Shown here: piece after piece, positions 27,852 to 35,662 of the stretch
How the letters are laid out: each line of letters starts with the position of its first letter
How positions within the stretch are numbered: position 1 is the first letter of the stretch
NCBI RefSeq assembly: GCF_900112795.1
Contig: NZ_FONA01000002.1
Span: 186,001 to 250,000, forward strand
Source of the DNA: Thermophagus xiamenensis
GTDB taxonomy: Bacteria; Bacteroidota; Bacteroidia; Bacteroidales; Marinilabiliaceae
Reading direction: 5' to 3'
DNA length: 64,000 nt
Program-made: the position numbers and the translations under genes
Notes under the pieces: generated by a model
What the model saw: only the letters and a program-made list of their open reading frames with translations
The model's database searches: none
Told to the model about the DNA's origin: nothing

Positions 27852-29252
27852 TCAGCCCTTCAATCCCATCTCTTTCCCTTTCTTCAGCATGAATGTTCTG
27901 GCTTCTTCATAATCGTTGTGTATTGTACCTTCCAATATAGCTTCTTTAATGGCAGATTTAATTTCACCAACTATTTTACATGGGGGCAAGCCAAAGGTCT
28001 CCATAATTTCTTCACCGGAAATTGGCGGCTGAAAGTTTCTGATACGGTCTTTCTCCTCTATTTCCTTTAATTTTTGCCGAACAATTTTGAAGTTACGCAA
28101 AAACTTACGCACCTTCACCTCGTTCTTCGAAGTAATATCCGCCTCACAAAGCGTCATTAAACTGTCAATGTCATCCCCTGCATCAAACAATAGCCGTCTG
28201 ATAGCCGAATCAGTCACCCCTTCTTCGCTCAGCACAATGGGGCGCATGTGAAGTTCCACCATTTTTTGCACAAACTTCATTTTTTCATTTTGGGGCAGAC
28301 GTAGTCGCTGAAAAATTTTGGGAACCATTTTCATCCCCACATAATTATGAGAGTGAAAAGTCCAACCTACTTTTGGGTCGAACCGTTTAGTTCGGGGCTT
28401 GGCAATGTCATGCAACAAAGCAGACCAGCGCAACCACAAGTCATCCGAACGTTCTGCCAATTGGTCCAGGACTTCCAGAGTATGATAAAAATTGTCTTTA
28501 TGCCCAATCCCATTAATTTTCTCTACTCCCTTTAAAGCCTGTAATTCCGGTAAAATAAGAGGTAACAAACCGGTTTTTTCGAGGAGTTTGAAACCCATTG
28601 ATGGTCTTGGCGCCATTAACATTTTATTAAGTTCCTCAGTTATTCTTTCTTTCGAAATAATCTCCAATCTTTCCTTTTGAGAAACAATGCCTTCAAATGT
28701 CTTTTCTTCAATTCTGAATCCCAGCTGAGTGGCAAATCGGATGGCACGAAGCATTCGCAAAGGGTCGTCTGAAAAAGTAACCACCGGATCCCTCGGAGTA
28801 CGAATAATGCCAGCTTCAATATCTTTAACCCCCATAAAAGGGTCAATCAACTGCCCAAAACTTTTTTCATTTAATGACAAGGCCAGCGCATTAATTGTAA
28901 AATCTCGCCTATTTTGGTCATCCTCAAGAGTCCCATCTTCTACAACCGGTTTTCTGCTATTTCTGTGATATGATTCTTTTCTGGCGCCCACAAATTCTAT
29001 TTCCATCCCACGGTACTTAAACATGGCTGTACCAAAATTTTTAAACACAGAAACTTTTACTCCGCCCAATTTCTTCGCCACAGCTCTTGCCATCTCTATA
29101 CCGCTACCAACAACCACTATATCAATGTCCGTAGTTTGTCTTTTCAATATCAAATCCCTTACAAAACCTCCAACAACATATGTCTCCCTCTCAATACTAT
29201 CGGCTACTTGTGATATGGCCTTAAACACAGGCGTTTGTAAATATTGCTTCAT
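27852..29252 (-). CDS. CCA-adding enzyme / poly(A) polymerase-type nucleotidyltransferase with HD domain
   Basis: I start at the ATG at 29252 ([14 protein letters not shown]), which matches the usual N-terminus; a start nine codons earlier is possible. The 466-residue class II nucleotidyltransferase has [22 protein letters not shown] with the catalytic Asp pair, [11 protein letters not shown], and a tRNA-binding helical region with [20 protein letters not shown]-terminal HD domain ([10 protein letters not shown], about 290) follows, as in the Bacteroidota versions annotated Cca or PcnB. It most likely adds or repairs the tRNA 3' CCA. That agrees with the tRNA genes here lacking encoded CCA except tRNA-Lys. 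Confidence 0.92.
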   Translation of the reverse strand: MKQYLQTPVFKAISQVADSIERETYVVGGFVRDLILKRQTTDIDIVVVGSGIEMARAVAKKLGGVKVSVFKNFGTAMFKYRGMEIEFVGARKESYHRNSRKPVVEDGTLEDDQNRRDFTINALALSLNEKSFGQLIDPFMGVKDIEAGIIRTPRDPVVTFSDDPLRMLRAIRFATQLGFRIEEKTFEGIVSQKERLEIISKERITEELNKMLMAPRPSMGFKLLEKTGLLPLILPELQALKGVEKINGIGHKDNFYHTLEVLDQLAERSDDLWLRWSALLHDIAKPRTKRFDPKVGWTFHSHNYVGMKMVPKIFQRLRLPQNEKMKFVQKMVELHMRPIVLSEEGVTDSAIRRLLFDAGDDIDSLMTLCEADITSKNEVKVRKFLRNFKIVRQKLKEIEEKDRIRNFQPPISGEEIMETFGLPPCKIVGEIKSAIKEAILEGTIHNDYEEARTFMLKKGKEMGLKG

Positions 29253-29349
29253 AATATCTTTTCCGCGACTATTTTTCATCTAAGTTATTGATTCATCCGT
29301 ATAAAATTTACTTACTTCATTGATATATTGTTTCTTAAAAGCAGCCATT

Positions 29350-29412
29350 AGTGGTTAGTCGTTAGTCACTAGTCCATTAGCACTAATGACTGTTGACTAA
29401 TGACTATTGACT
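29350..29412. repeat. dispersed TAGT(C/G)ATTAG low-complexity repeat
   Basis: Words such as GTTAGTCACTAGTCC, ACTAATGACTGTTGAC and TAATGACTATTGAC alternate in both orientations and could fold on themselves. The same type occurs at 50685-50770 between the dehydrogenase and kinase genes. Confidence 0.5.
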
Positions 29413-29832
29413 TCTTCTGCCTTATGCCTGTACATTATTTATATTTATTCTTACCGTGACAACCTTCTTCTGCAACCTCTACCTATTTCCTGAATTTGAT
29501 AAAGCACCCACGTTGTTTAAACAGGATATAAAAAATAAGCCTTCCCCAAAAACAACATTCAAATGTAAATGTTATAAATTATAATGATATTTTATACTGT
29601 AATACTATAAAACAACTTTCTGCACAGACCGTTTCCTTAAAGAAACATATCATCATAATTGTCGATTGCCGGACCAAACACTTAAACAACAATAAAACAG
29701 AGCATTCATATTTTTAGCCAATGATAAATAATTACAACCCTAAATTATTACCTGGCCTTATTTTTTATCAAATGAGCGTCAAAATTACAAATATAATCCC
29801 AATAGAAAGGGCCGTTGACAAATCTCAGTTTT

Positions 29833-29849
29833 TTGGCACAATGATTGCA
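29833..29849 (+). promoter_or_regulatory. sigma-54 (RpoN) promoter
   Basis: TTGGCACAATGATTGCA fits the -24/-12 consensus TTGGCACrNNNNTTGCW: GG at 29835-29836 and GC at 29847-29848 are exactly 12 bp apart. Transcription would start near 29860, giving a leader of about 70 nt before the first thioredoxin. No second match was found elsewhere in the window by eye. An enhancer-binding activator would be required; it is not encoded nearby. Confidence 0.75.
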
Positions 29850-29928
29850 TTAACATATTTACAAATTTAGATATTTTGAAATTGAGATAAAAAATCACTA
29901 TTTTTGAACCAATAAAAAAAGAAACATT

Positions 29929-30288
29929 ATGGTTGAGCATTTAACAAAAGAGACTTTTAAAGAAAAAGTATTTGATTTTGAAAACAACAAAGAATGGAAA
30001 TTTGAAGGTGATAAACCTTGTTTAATAGACTTTTATGCTGATTGGTGTCAACCCTGTAAGATGGTGGCACCAATTTTGGAAGAACTGTCGGAAGAGTACG
30101 ACGGAAAATTAGACATTTATAAAGTAGATACCGAGGCCCAGCAAGAATTGGCCGGGATGTTTGGTATTCAAAGTATTCCGTCGTTACTGTTCGTTCCTGT
30201 CGATGGTCAGCCTCAAATGGCACAGGGCGCATTACCCAAAGACACGTTTGAACGAGCTATTAAAGATGTTTTAAAGGTAGAGAAATAA
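29929..30288 (+). CDS. cytoplasmic thioredoxin with CQPC active site
   Basis: A 119-residue thioredoxin fold without signal peptide. The active site is FYADWCQPCKMVAP: CQPC instead of the classical CGPC, a change expected to alter its redox potential. IPSLLFVP carries the conserved cis-proline. The N-terminal FKEKVFDFENNKEWKFEGDK motif is shared with the next gene product, so the two are duplicates. It is the first gene after the sigma-54 promoter. Confidence 0.92.
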   Translation: MVEHLTKETFKEKVFDFENNKEWKFEGDKPCLIDFYADWCQPCKMVAPILEELSEEYDGKLDIYKVDTEAQQELAGMFGIQSIPSLLFVPVDGQPQMAQGALPKDTFERAIKDVLKVEK

Positions 30289-30333
30289 CATCTCTACCCT
30301 ATCTGTTTTCTAACCCCTTCAAAGTCAATAATC

Positions 30334-30792
30334 ATGAGAAATTACTTAGCATTATTTTCGGTTGTCGTTTTGTTTCTCTTTTCAGGAACCCAAACAACAA
30401 AAGCCCGAACAGGCGGGAATGAAGCCGAGTCTAAAATCATCCATTTAGACAAACAGGCTTTTATCGAGAAAGTGTTTGACTACGAAAACAACAGTGAATG
30501 GGTGTACAAAGGTGACAAACCGGCTATTCTGGACTTTTACGCCGACTGGTGCGGACCCTGTCGAATGTTAGCTCCTGTATTGGAAGAAATTCAAGAGGAA
30601 TATGGCGGAAAGCTTCAGGTTTATAAAATTGATACCGAAAAATCACGTGAATTATCGGCGGCATTCGGCATTAGAAGTTTACCAACCATAGTTTTCATTC
30701 CTATGAATGAAAAACCGCAGGCAGTGCTGGGTTTCGTCCCTAAAGAGCAGTTAACCAAAATGATTAATGAAATTCTTAAAGTATCTAAGTGA
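30334..30792 (+). CDS. exported thioredoxin with CGPC active site
   Basis: The 152-residue protein has an N-terminal signal sequence (LALFSVVVLFLFSGTQTTKA) and then a thioredoxin domain closely similar to the upstream protein: FYADWCGPCRMLAP, LPTIVFIP with cis-Pro. It acts in the periplasm, probably as a disulfide reductase. It lies 45 bp after the cytoplasmic copy and before a strong terminator, so the two form a bicistronic unit that places one reductase on each side of the membrane. How electrons cross (a CcdA/DsbD) is not encoded here. Confidence 0.92.
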   Translation: MRNYLALFSVVVLFLFSGTQTTKARTGGNEAESKIIHLDKQAFIEKVFDYENNSEWVYKGDKPAILDFYADWCGPCRMLAPVLEEIQEEYGGKLQVYKIDTEKSRELSAAFGIRSLPTIVFIPMNEKPQAVLGFVPKEQLTKMINEILKVSK

Positions 30793-30927
30793 TTCTCAAA
30801 TGGGTTAATTGAAAAAAGAAATATTAATCAATAATTAGCTAATCAGTTTTTATTCTTTTTGATAGGTGCTATAAATTGGAAGCAACTTAAGAGAAATTGA
30901 TTTTTACTGATTGGTTTATAAAAATAT

Positions 30928-30961
30928 AAAGGGATTGTCAACGATGGCAATCCCTTTTTTG
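30928..30961 (+). terminator. terminator of the thioredoxin operon
   Basis: AAAGGGATTG (30928-30937) pairs with CAATCCCTTT (30948-30957), a perfect 10-bp stem followed by T residues. Confidence 0.9.
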
Positions 30962-31010
30962 TTTCCTATTTCTGAATTCACTAAATTTAACTGACTAAAA
31001 AACATACTTC

Positions 31011-31520
31011 ATGACACCCAACACATCATCAGCAACAAATAGCGGAAAAGCCCTTCTGGAAGAACGACTCAAAGGATTGGACCACAAGAACTTCAACTGG
31101 CAAGCCTGGAAAAAAGGGACACTGCTGGTCTTGAAAAGAATCTTCGGTCCCGACAGCATCTACGTGCGCGAACTGGAAAATACCGATTATCAATACAACA
31201 GCTGGTCGTTACGCGACACGGCCGGAAGCGAAGACCCGGTAAAGGAAAGCGTCAGAGAACTGCTCCGGATTTGTATTACTGAAGCCAATCTTAACGAGCC
31301 TCTTAAATCCAACCCAACAACCGATCTCTCACAGGAACTTAAGAATATTTTGTCTCAATATTTCGACCATGCCACTTTGGCAGAAATCCAAAAAATTGCA
31401 TCGGCCGAGATGCCGATGGTGGCAAAGGAAGAACAAGTAGGAAAAATTATCTCGGATAAAATACCGAAATATCAAACAGCCTTGCTGGGCAAAATCTTAT
31501 TGTGGGCTGCCAACAGATAA
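31011..31520 (+). CDS. hypothetical 169-residue protein
   Basis: I do not recognise it. It is a soluble, helix-rich protein with no signal peptide. Residues ~28-60 read NWQAWKKGTLLVLKRIFGPDSIYVRELE, then SWSLRDTAGSEDPVKE. The second half is polar helices with an Ala/Lys-rich end. The KRIFG...Y pattern recalls small accessory proteins found beside phage-like or abortive-infection genes, but that is only an impression. Its stop lies 38 bp before the start of the TPR regulator. Confidence 0.7.
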   Translation: MTPNTSSATNSGKALLEERLKGLDHKNFNWQAWKKGTLLVLKRIFGPDSIYVRELENTDYQYNSWSLRDTAGSEDPVKESVRELLRICITEANLNEPLKSNPTTDLSQELKNILSQYFDHATLAEIQKIASAEMPMVAKEEQVGKIISDKIPKYQTALLGKILLWAANR

Positions 31521-31558
31521 CTTTTTGCGAACCTGTTTCTAACTTTCCCTCCCCAGAA

Positions 31559-33244
31559 ATGCTTAAAACACTTTTTTATTCCTCATTAGTTATCATTATT
31601 TTAACATGCACTCATTGCAAACAACTGCCGGTGCATGAAAGAAAGCTATTAAACAAAGCAGAGTCATTGCTTTATAAAAATGTAGACAGCGCTATTATTC
31701 TGTTAAATTCAATACCCCATCCTTCCCAATTGCCCCAAAAAGACTTTTACAGATTTTTTTTACTAAAAGCAGAGGCTAAACACAAGAAGGATAGGGACAT
31801 TTCATCAGATACGCTTGTCTTTTTAATTGAAGACTTCTTTGCACATAAAAAAGACTTTCATAATGCTGCAAAGGCAGCCTACCTCGCCGGGACAATATAC
31901 ACCCTTCATGAAAAACTTGAAAAAGCAACCCAAAAATTCCTGGAGGCAGATAATTACAGTAAACTCGATACTGACTATAATCTAAAAGGACTAATAAATG
32001 GTGCTTTAGGAAATGTATACTACGGTCAGCTTTTAAAAGATGAAGCGATTGTCAGGTACAAAAAAGCAGTCCGGTATTTTCATGAGGCAAACAACCATAA
32101 AAACTTAAGTATTGCCCTGAACATGATTGGCAACTGCTTTTTGCTCAAAAACATGCCCGATAGTGCCATCGCGTTCTATCATAAAGGATTAACTATCGCA
32201 GACAAATACAATTTAACAAGTGAAAAAATCAGCATTCAACAATGCCTTGGAGTTACCTATCGCGAAACGGAGCGATGGGATAAAGCCAAAAATATTTTTT
32301 CAAGTACTTTATCCCAGACCGGTGACTCAACTGAAAAAGCACGAACTTATTACAATTTAGCCAACGTTTTTGCCGGAACCAAGCAATATGATTCGGCACT
32401 GGTCTGTCTTAACACCGCCATTAATTTACTCAACTCAAAAGAAAATATTTTTCTGTTAGCCAACATTTACAAATCACTTTCCTTAGTTAATGAACAAAAA
32501 GGAGATTTTAACAGCGCATTAAACAACCATAAGCTTTACAGCGAATACCTGGCTGCTATACTGGAAAAAAATAAGAACAGCGCCATTTTGGAAATTCGCG
32601 AAAAATATAATATTCAAACGCTTTTGGCCAAAAACCGGCTACTAATTATCCAGCGACAACGCAATATTATTATTATTTCCGGTCTTTTGCTGACTCTTGG
32701 TATCTTTCTATTTGTCTACTATCTCCAAGACATGAACCGTAAAAAAGAACTTCTGGAAATTGAAAAACGCATTTATCAATTGAAAGAGATGGCACAAACC
32801 GCCCAAAAAGAAAAAAATTCATTCCGCTCGGTATTGCTTGAACAATTTGGTATTTTAAAAAAGGCAGCTTTGCTGGAAATATACCTCCGTAACGACAATG
32901 GACAATCAGGAAGACATTTTATAAAAACCTTTAATAAAGTAGTATACGGCCAAGAAGAATTAGACTGGAATAAATTTTACAGAACTATGGATTCTGCATA
33001 CAACGGGCTTTTTACTCAAATGAAACAGGAACTTCGAGAACTCAATGAAACAGAATTCAGAATTTGTTGCCTCGCCTATGCAGGACTTTCTAATACCGAA
33101 ACAGCTGTAATTCTGGGCTATAGCCCCAACACCATCCAAGCCAAAAAATCTTTAATCAGGAAAAAACTTAAAGTCGGTAAATTCGCCAATTTCAAAAGCT
33201 TCCTGGACGAAAAAATCAAAGAAAACCGGCAAAATAAAAATTAA
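31559..33244 (+). CDS. lipoprotein-like TPR regulator with transmembrane helix and C-terminal HTH
   Basis: The ATG at 31559 opens on a signal sequence with a lipobox-like end (IIILTC). About 330 residues of tetratricopeptide repeats follow (YKKAVRYFHEAN, FYHKGLTIADKYN, YDSALVCLNTAINLL and others). A single membrane helix (IIIISGLLLTLGIFLFVYYL, near residue 385), a coiled coil and a C-terminal helix-turn-helix complete it (LNETEFRICCLAYAGLSNTE...GYSPNTIQAKKSLIRKKL). The design places TPRs in the periplasm and the DNA-binding end in the cytoplasm. Such regulators commonly sit beside DUF3244 or small secreted peptides in Bacteroidota, as here. Confidence 0.85.
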   Translation: MLKTLFYSSLVIIILTCTHCKQLPVHERKLLNKAESLLYKNVDSAIILLNSIPHPSQLPQKDFYRFFLLKAEAKHKKDRDISSDTLVFLIEDFFAHKKDFHNAAKAAYLAGTIYTLHEKLEKATQKFLEADNYSKLDTDYNLKGLINGALGNVYYGQLLKDEAIVRYKKAVRYFHEANNHKNLSIALNMIGNCFLLKNMPDSAIAFYHKGLTIADKYNLTSEKISIQQCLGVTYRETERWDKAKNIFSSTLSQTGDSTEKARTYYNLANVFAGTKQYDSALVCLNTAINLLNSKENIFLLANIYKSLSLVNEQKGDFNSALNNHKLYSEYLAAILEKNKNSAILEIREKYNIQTLLAKNRLLIIQRQRNIIIISGLLLTLGIFLFVYYLQDMNRKKELLEIEKRIYQLKEMAQTAQKEKNSFRSVLLEQFGILKKAALLEIYLRNDNGQSGRHFIKTFNKVVYGQEELDWNKFYRTMDSAYNGLFTQMKQELRELNETEFRICCLAYAGLSNTETAVILGYSPNTIQAKKSLIRKKLKVGKFANFKSFLDEKIKENRQNKN

Positions 33245-33578
33245 AGATTGGTATCTTTTTAGATATAAGATGTAAAGAGATAATTTACATTTAGATACCA
33301 TTGTTGTGGATTTGCAATTCACTCCGGTGTAAAGTCCGAAAACCAATCCTACTCTGCTCTTAGGGATAAATAAACTAAGAGCACAAATCGTTTTAACATT
33401 AATTCCATTCACCACACATGGCCACCAAAAACAATATCACTATTTTCCCAAACTCCTAATATACAACCCATTGACACACAAACACACTACAAAAAACCAA
33501 TATTGGCAATAAAAACTATTGCAAGCGAGATTACAAGGGAATAATTTTGCTATTGTTAATCACTTAAAACCCATAAAC
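33245..33578. other. intergenic region with a degenerate REP-like unit
   Basis: No gene. At 33303-33326 TTGTGGATTTGCAATTCACTCCGG is a decayed copy of the REP palindromes seen at 39.9-44.7 kb. The rest is AT-rich leader ahead of the DUF3244 gene. Confidence 0.4.
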
Positions 33579-33974
33579 ATGCTAAAATACATCTTAACCC
33601 TTGTCTTTTTAAACAGTGCCATTTTACCGTTTTGTTCTTTGGCTTATCAAGATATTCTTCTAGCAGTAGATTCAAAAAAAGAAATCGAACTCTTGGGCTC
33701 ACTATCCACACCCGGACTCAAATCGGCTTCAAACCCTATCAGGGCTTTTATTCTCAATAATCAATTAAACATCAGTTTCCTCAAAAAAAAATTGGGAACC
33801 ATTAGCATTGTCATCAGTTCTTCCTCAAATGTAGTAAAATGGGAACAAAGCATCAATACCTCCATTACAGCCAATGTCATCATTGACATTTCGTTCTGGA
33901 ATAAGGGTATTTACGAAATTCATTTTATCGATAGTAAAGGCTACTACCTCTATGGACTATTCAATATTGACTAA
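33579..33974 (+). CDS. exported DUF3244-like protein
   Basis: I chose the ATG at 33579 because it opens on a signal peptide (YILTLVFLNSAILPFCSLA). The 131-residue product has a single Ig-like beta domain: RAFILNNQLNISFLKKKLG, ISIVISSSSNVV, then FWNKGIYEIHFIDSKGYYLYG, the strand pattern of DUF3244. It should be periplasmic or surface exposed. Role unknown; it follows the TPR regulator, a pairing common in Bacteroides relatives. Confidence 0.7.
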   Translation: MLKYILTLVFLNSAILPFCSLAYQDILLAVDSKKEIELLGSLSTPGLKSASNPIRAFILNNQLNISFLKKKLGTISIVISSSSNVVKWEQSINTSITANVIIDISFWNKGIYEIHFIDSKGYYLYGLFNID

Positions 33975-34287
33975 AAAATATCCTCTTTTTGGCAGGGCTG
34001 GCAACCCTTGTTAAAAAGAAAAAGGAACCCTTGCACAGTCGGTTCCCCTAATTACACACCTACACAATTGTCACCTAAACCATACAAAGGCTAACAAAGA
34101 TAATCAAACACACGAAAATCAGAAGGCAATATTGCCAGTTTTCGGAAGCAGTCAACGGTAATGGATAACTTCCTTGCCTGTAACGGTATAGTTTTCCGGC
34201 GAAAGCTTTTAAAAATAGCCGGAACGGTTCCCGAAAAGCGTTTTGAGTATGAGAATAAAACTAAGTTTAATCAAAAATCTTTGTGTC

Positions 34288-34482
34288 ATGAAAAAAACAG
34301 GATTAATTTTTACAATGATAATCACTATGCTGACTGGCACGGCAGGTATCAATGAGGTTTCTGCCGATTGTGTAACTGTAGCCATTGATTGTAATAATGG
34401 AAAGGGTACTGTAACATCAGCATGCGGGACAACTGAACAAGTTGCCGAAATAATCAAAGAGGTCATAGAGATAACCTGTTAA
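34288..34482 (+). CDS. small secreted four-cysteine peptide
   Basis: A 64-residue precursor: positive MKKTG, hydrophobic core LIFTMIITMLTG, and an AXA-like cleavage site at EVSA/D. The mature part would be about 38 residues with Cys at its second position, eight residues on, again after CNNGKGTVTSA, and as the very last residue (EIIKEVIEITC). Four cysteines suggest two disulfides; the middle is Gly/Thr-rich and the end is an acidic helix. I do not recognise the family. It lies 156 bp before the GLPGLI gene and may be a substrate or signal for the locus. Confidence 0.65.
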   Translation: MKKTGLIFTMIITMLTGTAGINEVSADCVTVAIDCNNGKGTVTSACGTTEQVAEIIKEVIEITC

Positions 34483-34638
34483 ATTCCAAGAATATAAAAA
34501 TCAGTTTCACCCTTTTCTGAAATTGGATGTGGCTATCCAAAATTTCCGTTTCCGGAAATAAAAATATTCCGGTTAAATGGGAATCTTGGAAGCCACAATT
34601 TAACTCACTATTAAAATAGATTTCCTCAGAAATAAAAA

Positions 34639-35472
34639 ATGAAAACACCGGGTATTATTATCAAATATGTATTTCTCTTGCTACCCATTTTGACATACTC
34701 ACAAGAGCGAGAGATTATTGACACTGTAAAAACAGAATTTGTTTACGAATATATGTTTCAGCAAGACTCAATGTCAGAAAGCTCAATAAAAAGCCAACTT
34801 ATGGTTTTGCAATTAGGGAATCGATTTTCGAGATTTACAGGAGAAAATATTCCTGCACAAGACTCCATATTTGAAGCCAATAAAAATACCGATACTCAAC
34901 ACATTATTAACCAACTGTTACCACTTATGACCTCACAGCCGGGAAATATCCTGGCCGATTATTCTATTTACAAAAGTTTCCTCGAAAAAGGAAGCATTGA
35001 GATGACCTCTGTCCTGTCGCCGGATAATTATTATAGGGTTGTTCAAAAAATCAGGTACCAATGGTCAATCATCAACAGTGCCGACACTATTATTCTTGGA
35101 TATCCCTGCAAAAAAGCAAGGACTCACTTCGCAGGCCGCGATTACACTGCCTGGTTTACTCCAGAAATACCAGTTAGCGATGGGCCTTACAAATTTTACG
35201 GACTACCGGGGTTAATAGTACTTATTGAAGATTCACAAAAGCAACACCGTTTTGAATTGTTAAGTACTCGAAAGCCAAAATATCTAAAACCTATATATTA
35301 CCAGCATAAATCATACATCACCATAACTCCCCAACAATACATCAAAGTTATTGAACAGGTGAACAACCATCGATATGAAAAATTTTCTAACATGTCGGAG
35401 TTTTCAGAAGAAAATTTAGGACAAGTTTTACGCAGAACTAAAATGAGAAACAACTTTATTGAACGATATTAA
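34639..35472 (+). CDS. GLPGLI family protein
   Basis: The 277-residue protein has a signal peptide (IIIKYVFLLLPILTYS) and the family hallmark FYGLPGLIVLIEDS near residue 185. Before it comes ILGYPCKKARTHFAGRDYTAWFTPEIPVSDGPYKF, the conserved core with a central Cys. Family members are periplasmic or surface proteins restricted to Bacteroidota and often lie beside a large TonB-receptor-like barrel with a CarboxypepD-reg-like N-terminus, as here. No biochemical role is established for the family. Confidence 0.92.
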   Translation: MKTPGIIIKYVFLLLPILTYSQEREIIDTVKTEFVYEYMFQQDSMSESSIKSQLMVLQLGNRFSRFTGENIPAQDSIFEANKNTDTQHIINQLLPLMTSQPGNILADYSIYKSFLEKGSIEMTSVLSPDNYYRVVQKIRYQWSIINSADTIILGYPCKKARTHFAGRDYTAWFTPEIPVSDGPYKFYGLPGLIVLIEDSQKQHRFELLSTRKPKYLKPIYYQHKSYITITPQQYIKVIEQVNNHRYEKFSNMSEFSEENLGQVLRRTKMRNNFIERY

Positions 35473-35597
35473 AAATCATTTGATTTAAACAAAAAACTAA
35501 AGCGCATTAAACCCATTCAATAAATTTTGGATTCGATATGACTGGAGAAAATAGCTAACATTCTTCTCTTTTGAATTACACATCCATTGCTTTTGTC

Positions 35598-35620
35598 CGG
35601 TGTGGATTTGCAGTCCATAC
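35598..35620 (+). repeat. degenerate REP-like palindrome
   Basis: CGGTGTGGATTTGCAGTCCATACCG is a decayed copy of the TGTGGATTTGNAATCCACA hairpin of the 40-44 kb island. It lies just before the barrel gene. Confidence 0.45.
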
Positions 35621-35662
35621 CGACGTGGAACCAATTTAATAAACCTCACCGCAATAATAAGT

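Larger units (their letters stand above)
29284..29928. other. intergenic region with TAGTCATTAG-type repeats and sigma-54 promoter
   Basis: No gene is seen. The stretch 29350-29412 is a low-complexity run of TTAGTCACTAGTCCATTAG-like words. The same words recur at 50685-50770. A TCTGCCTTATGCC piece next to it recurs in other gaps. Near the right end is a strong sigma-54 promoter (29833-29849). Confidence 0.5.

Noticed and set aside
33500-33530. TTGGCA...TTGCA as a second sigma-54 promoter
   Set aside because: GG and GC are 16 bp apart instead of 12.
34161-34355. 64-codon frame overlapping the Cys-peptide gene
   Set aside because: It is out of frame with the peptide, has no signal peptide or recognisable pattern, and only its overlap keeps it open.
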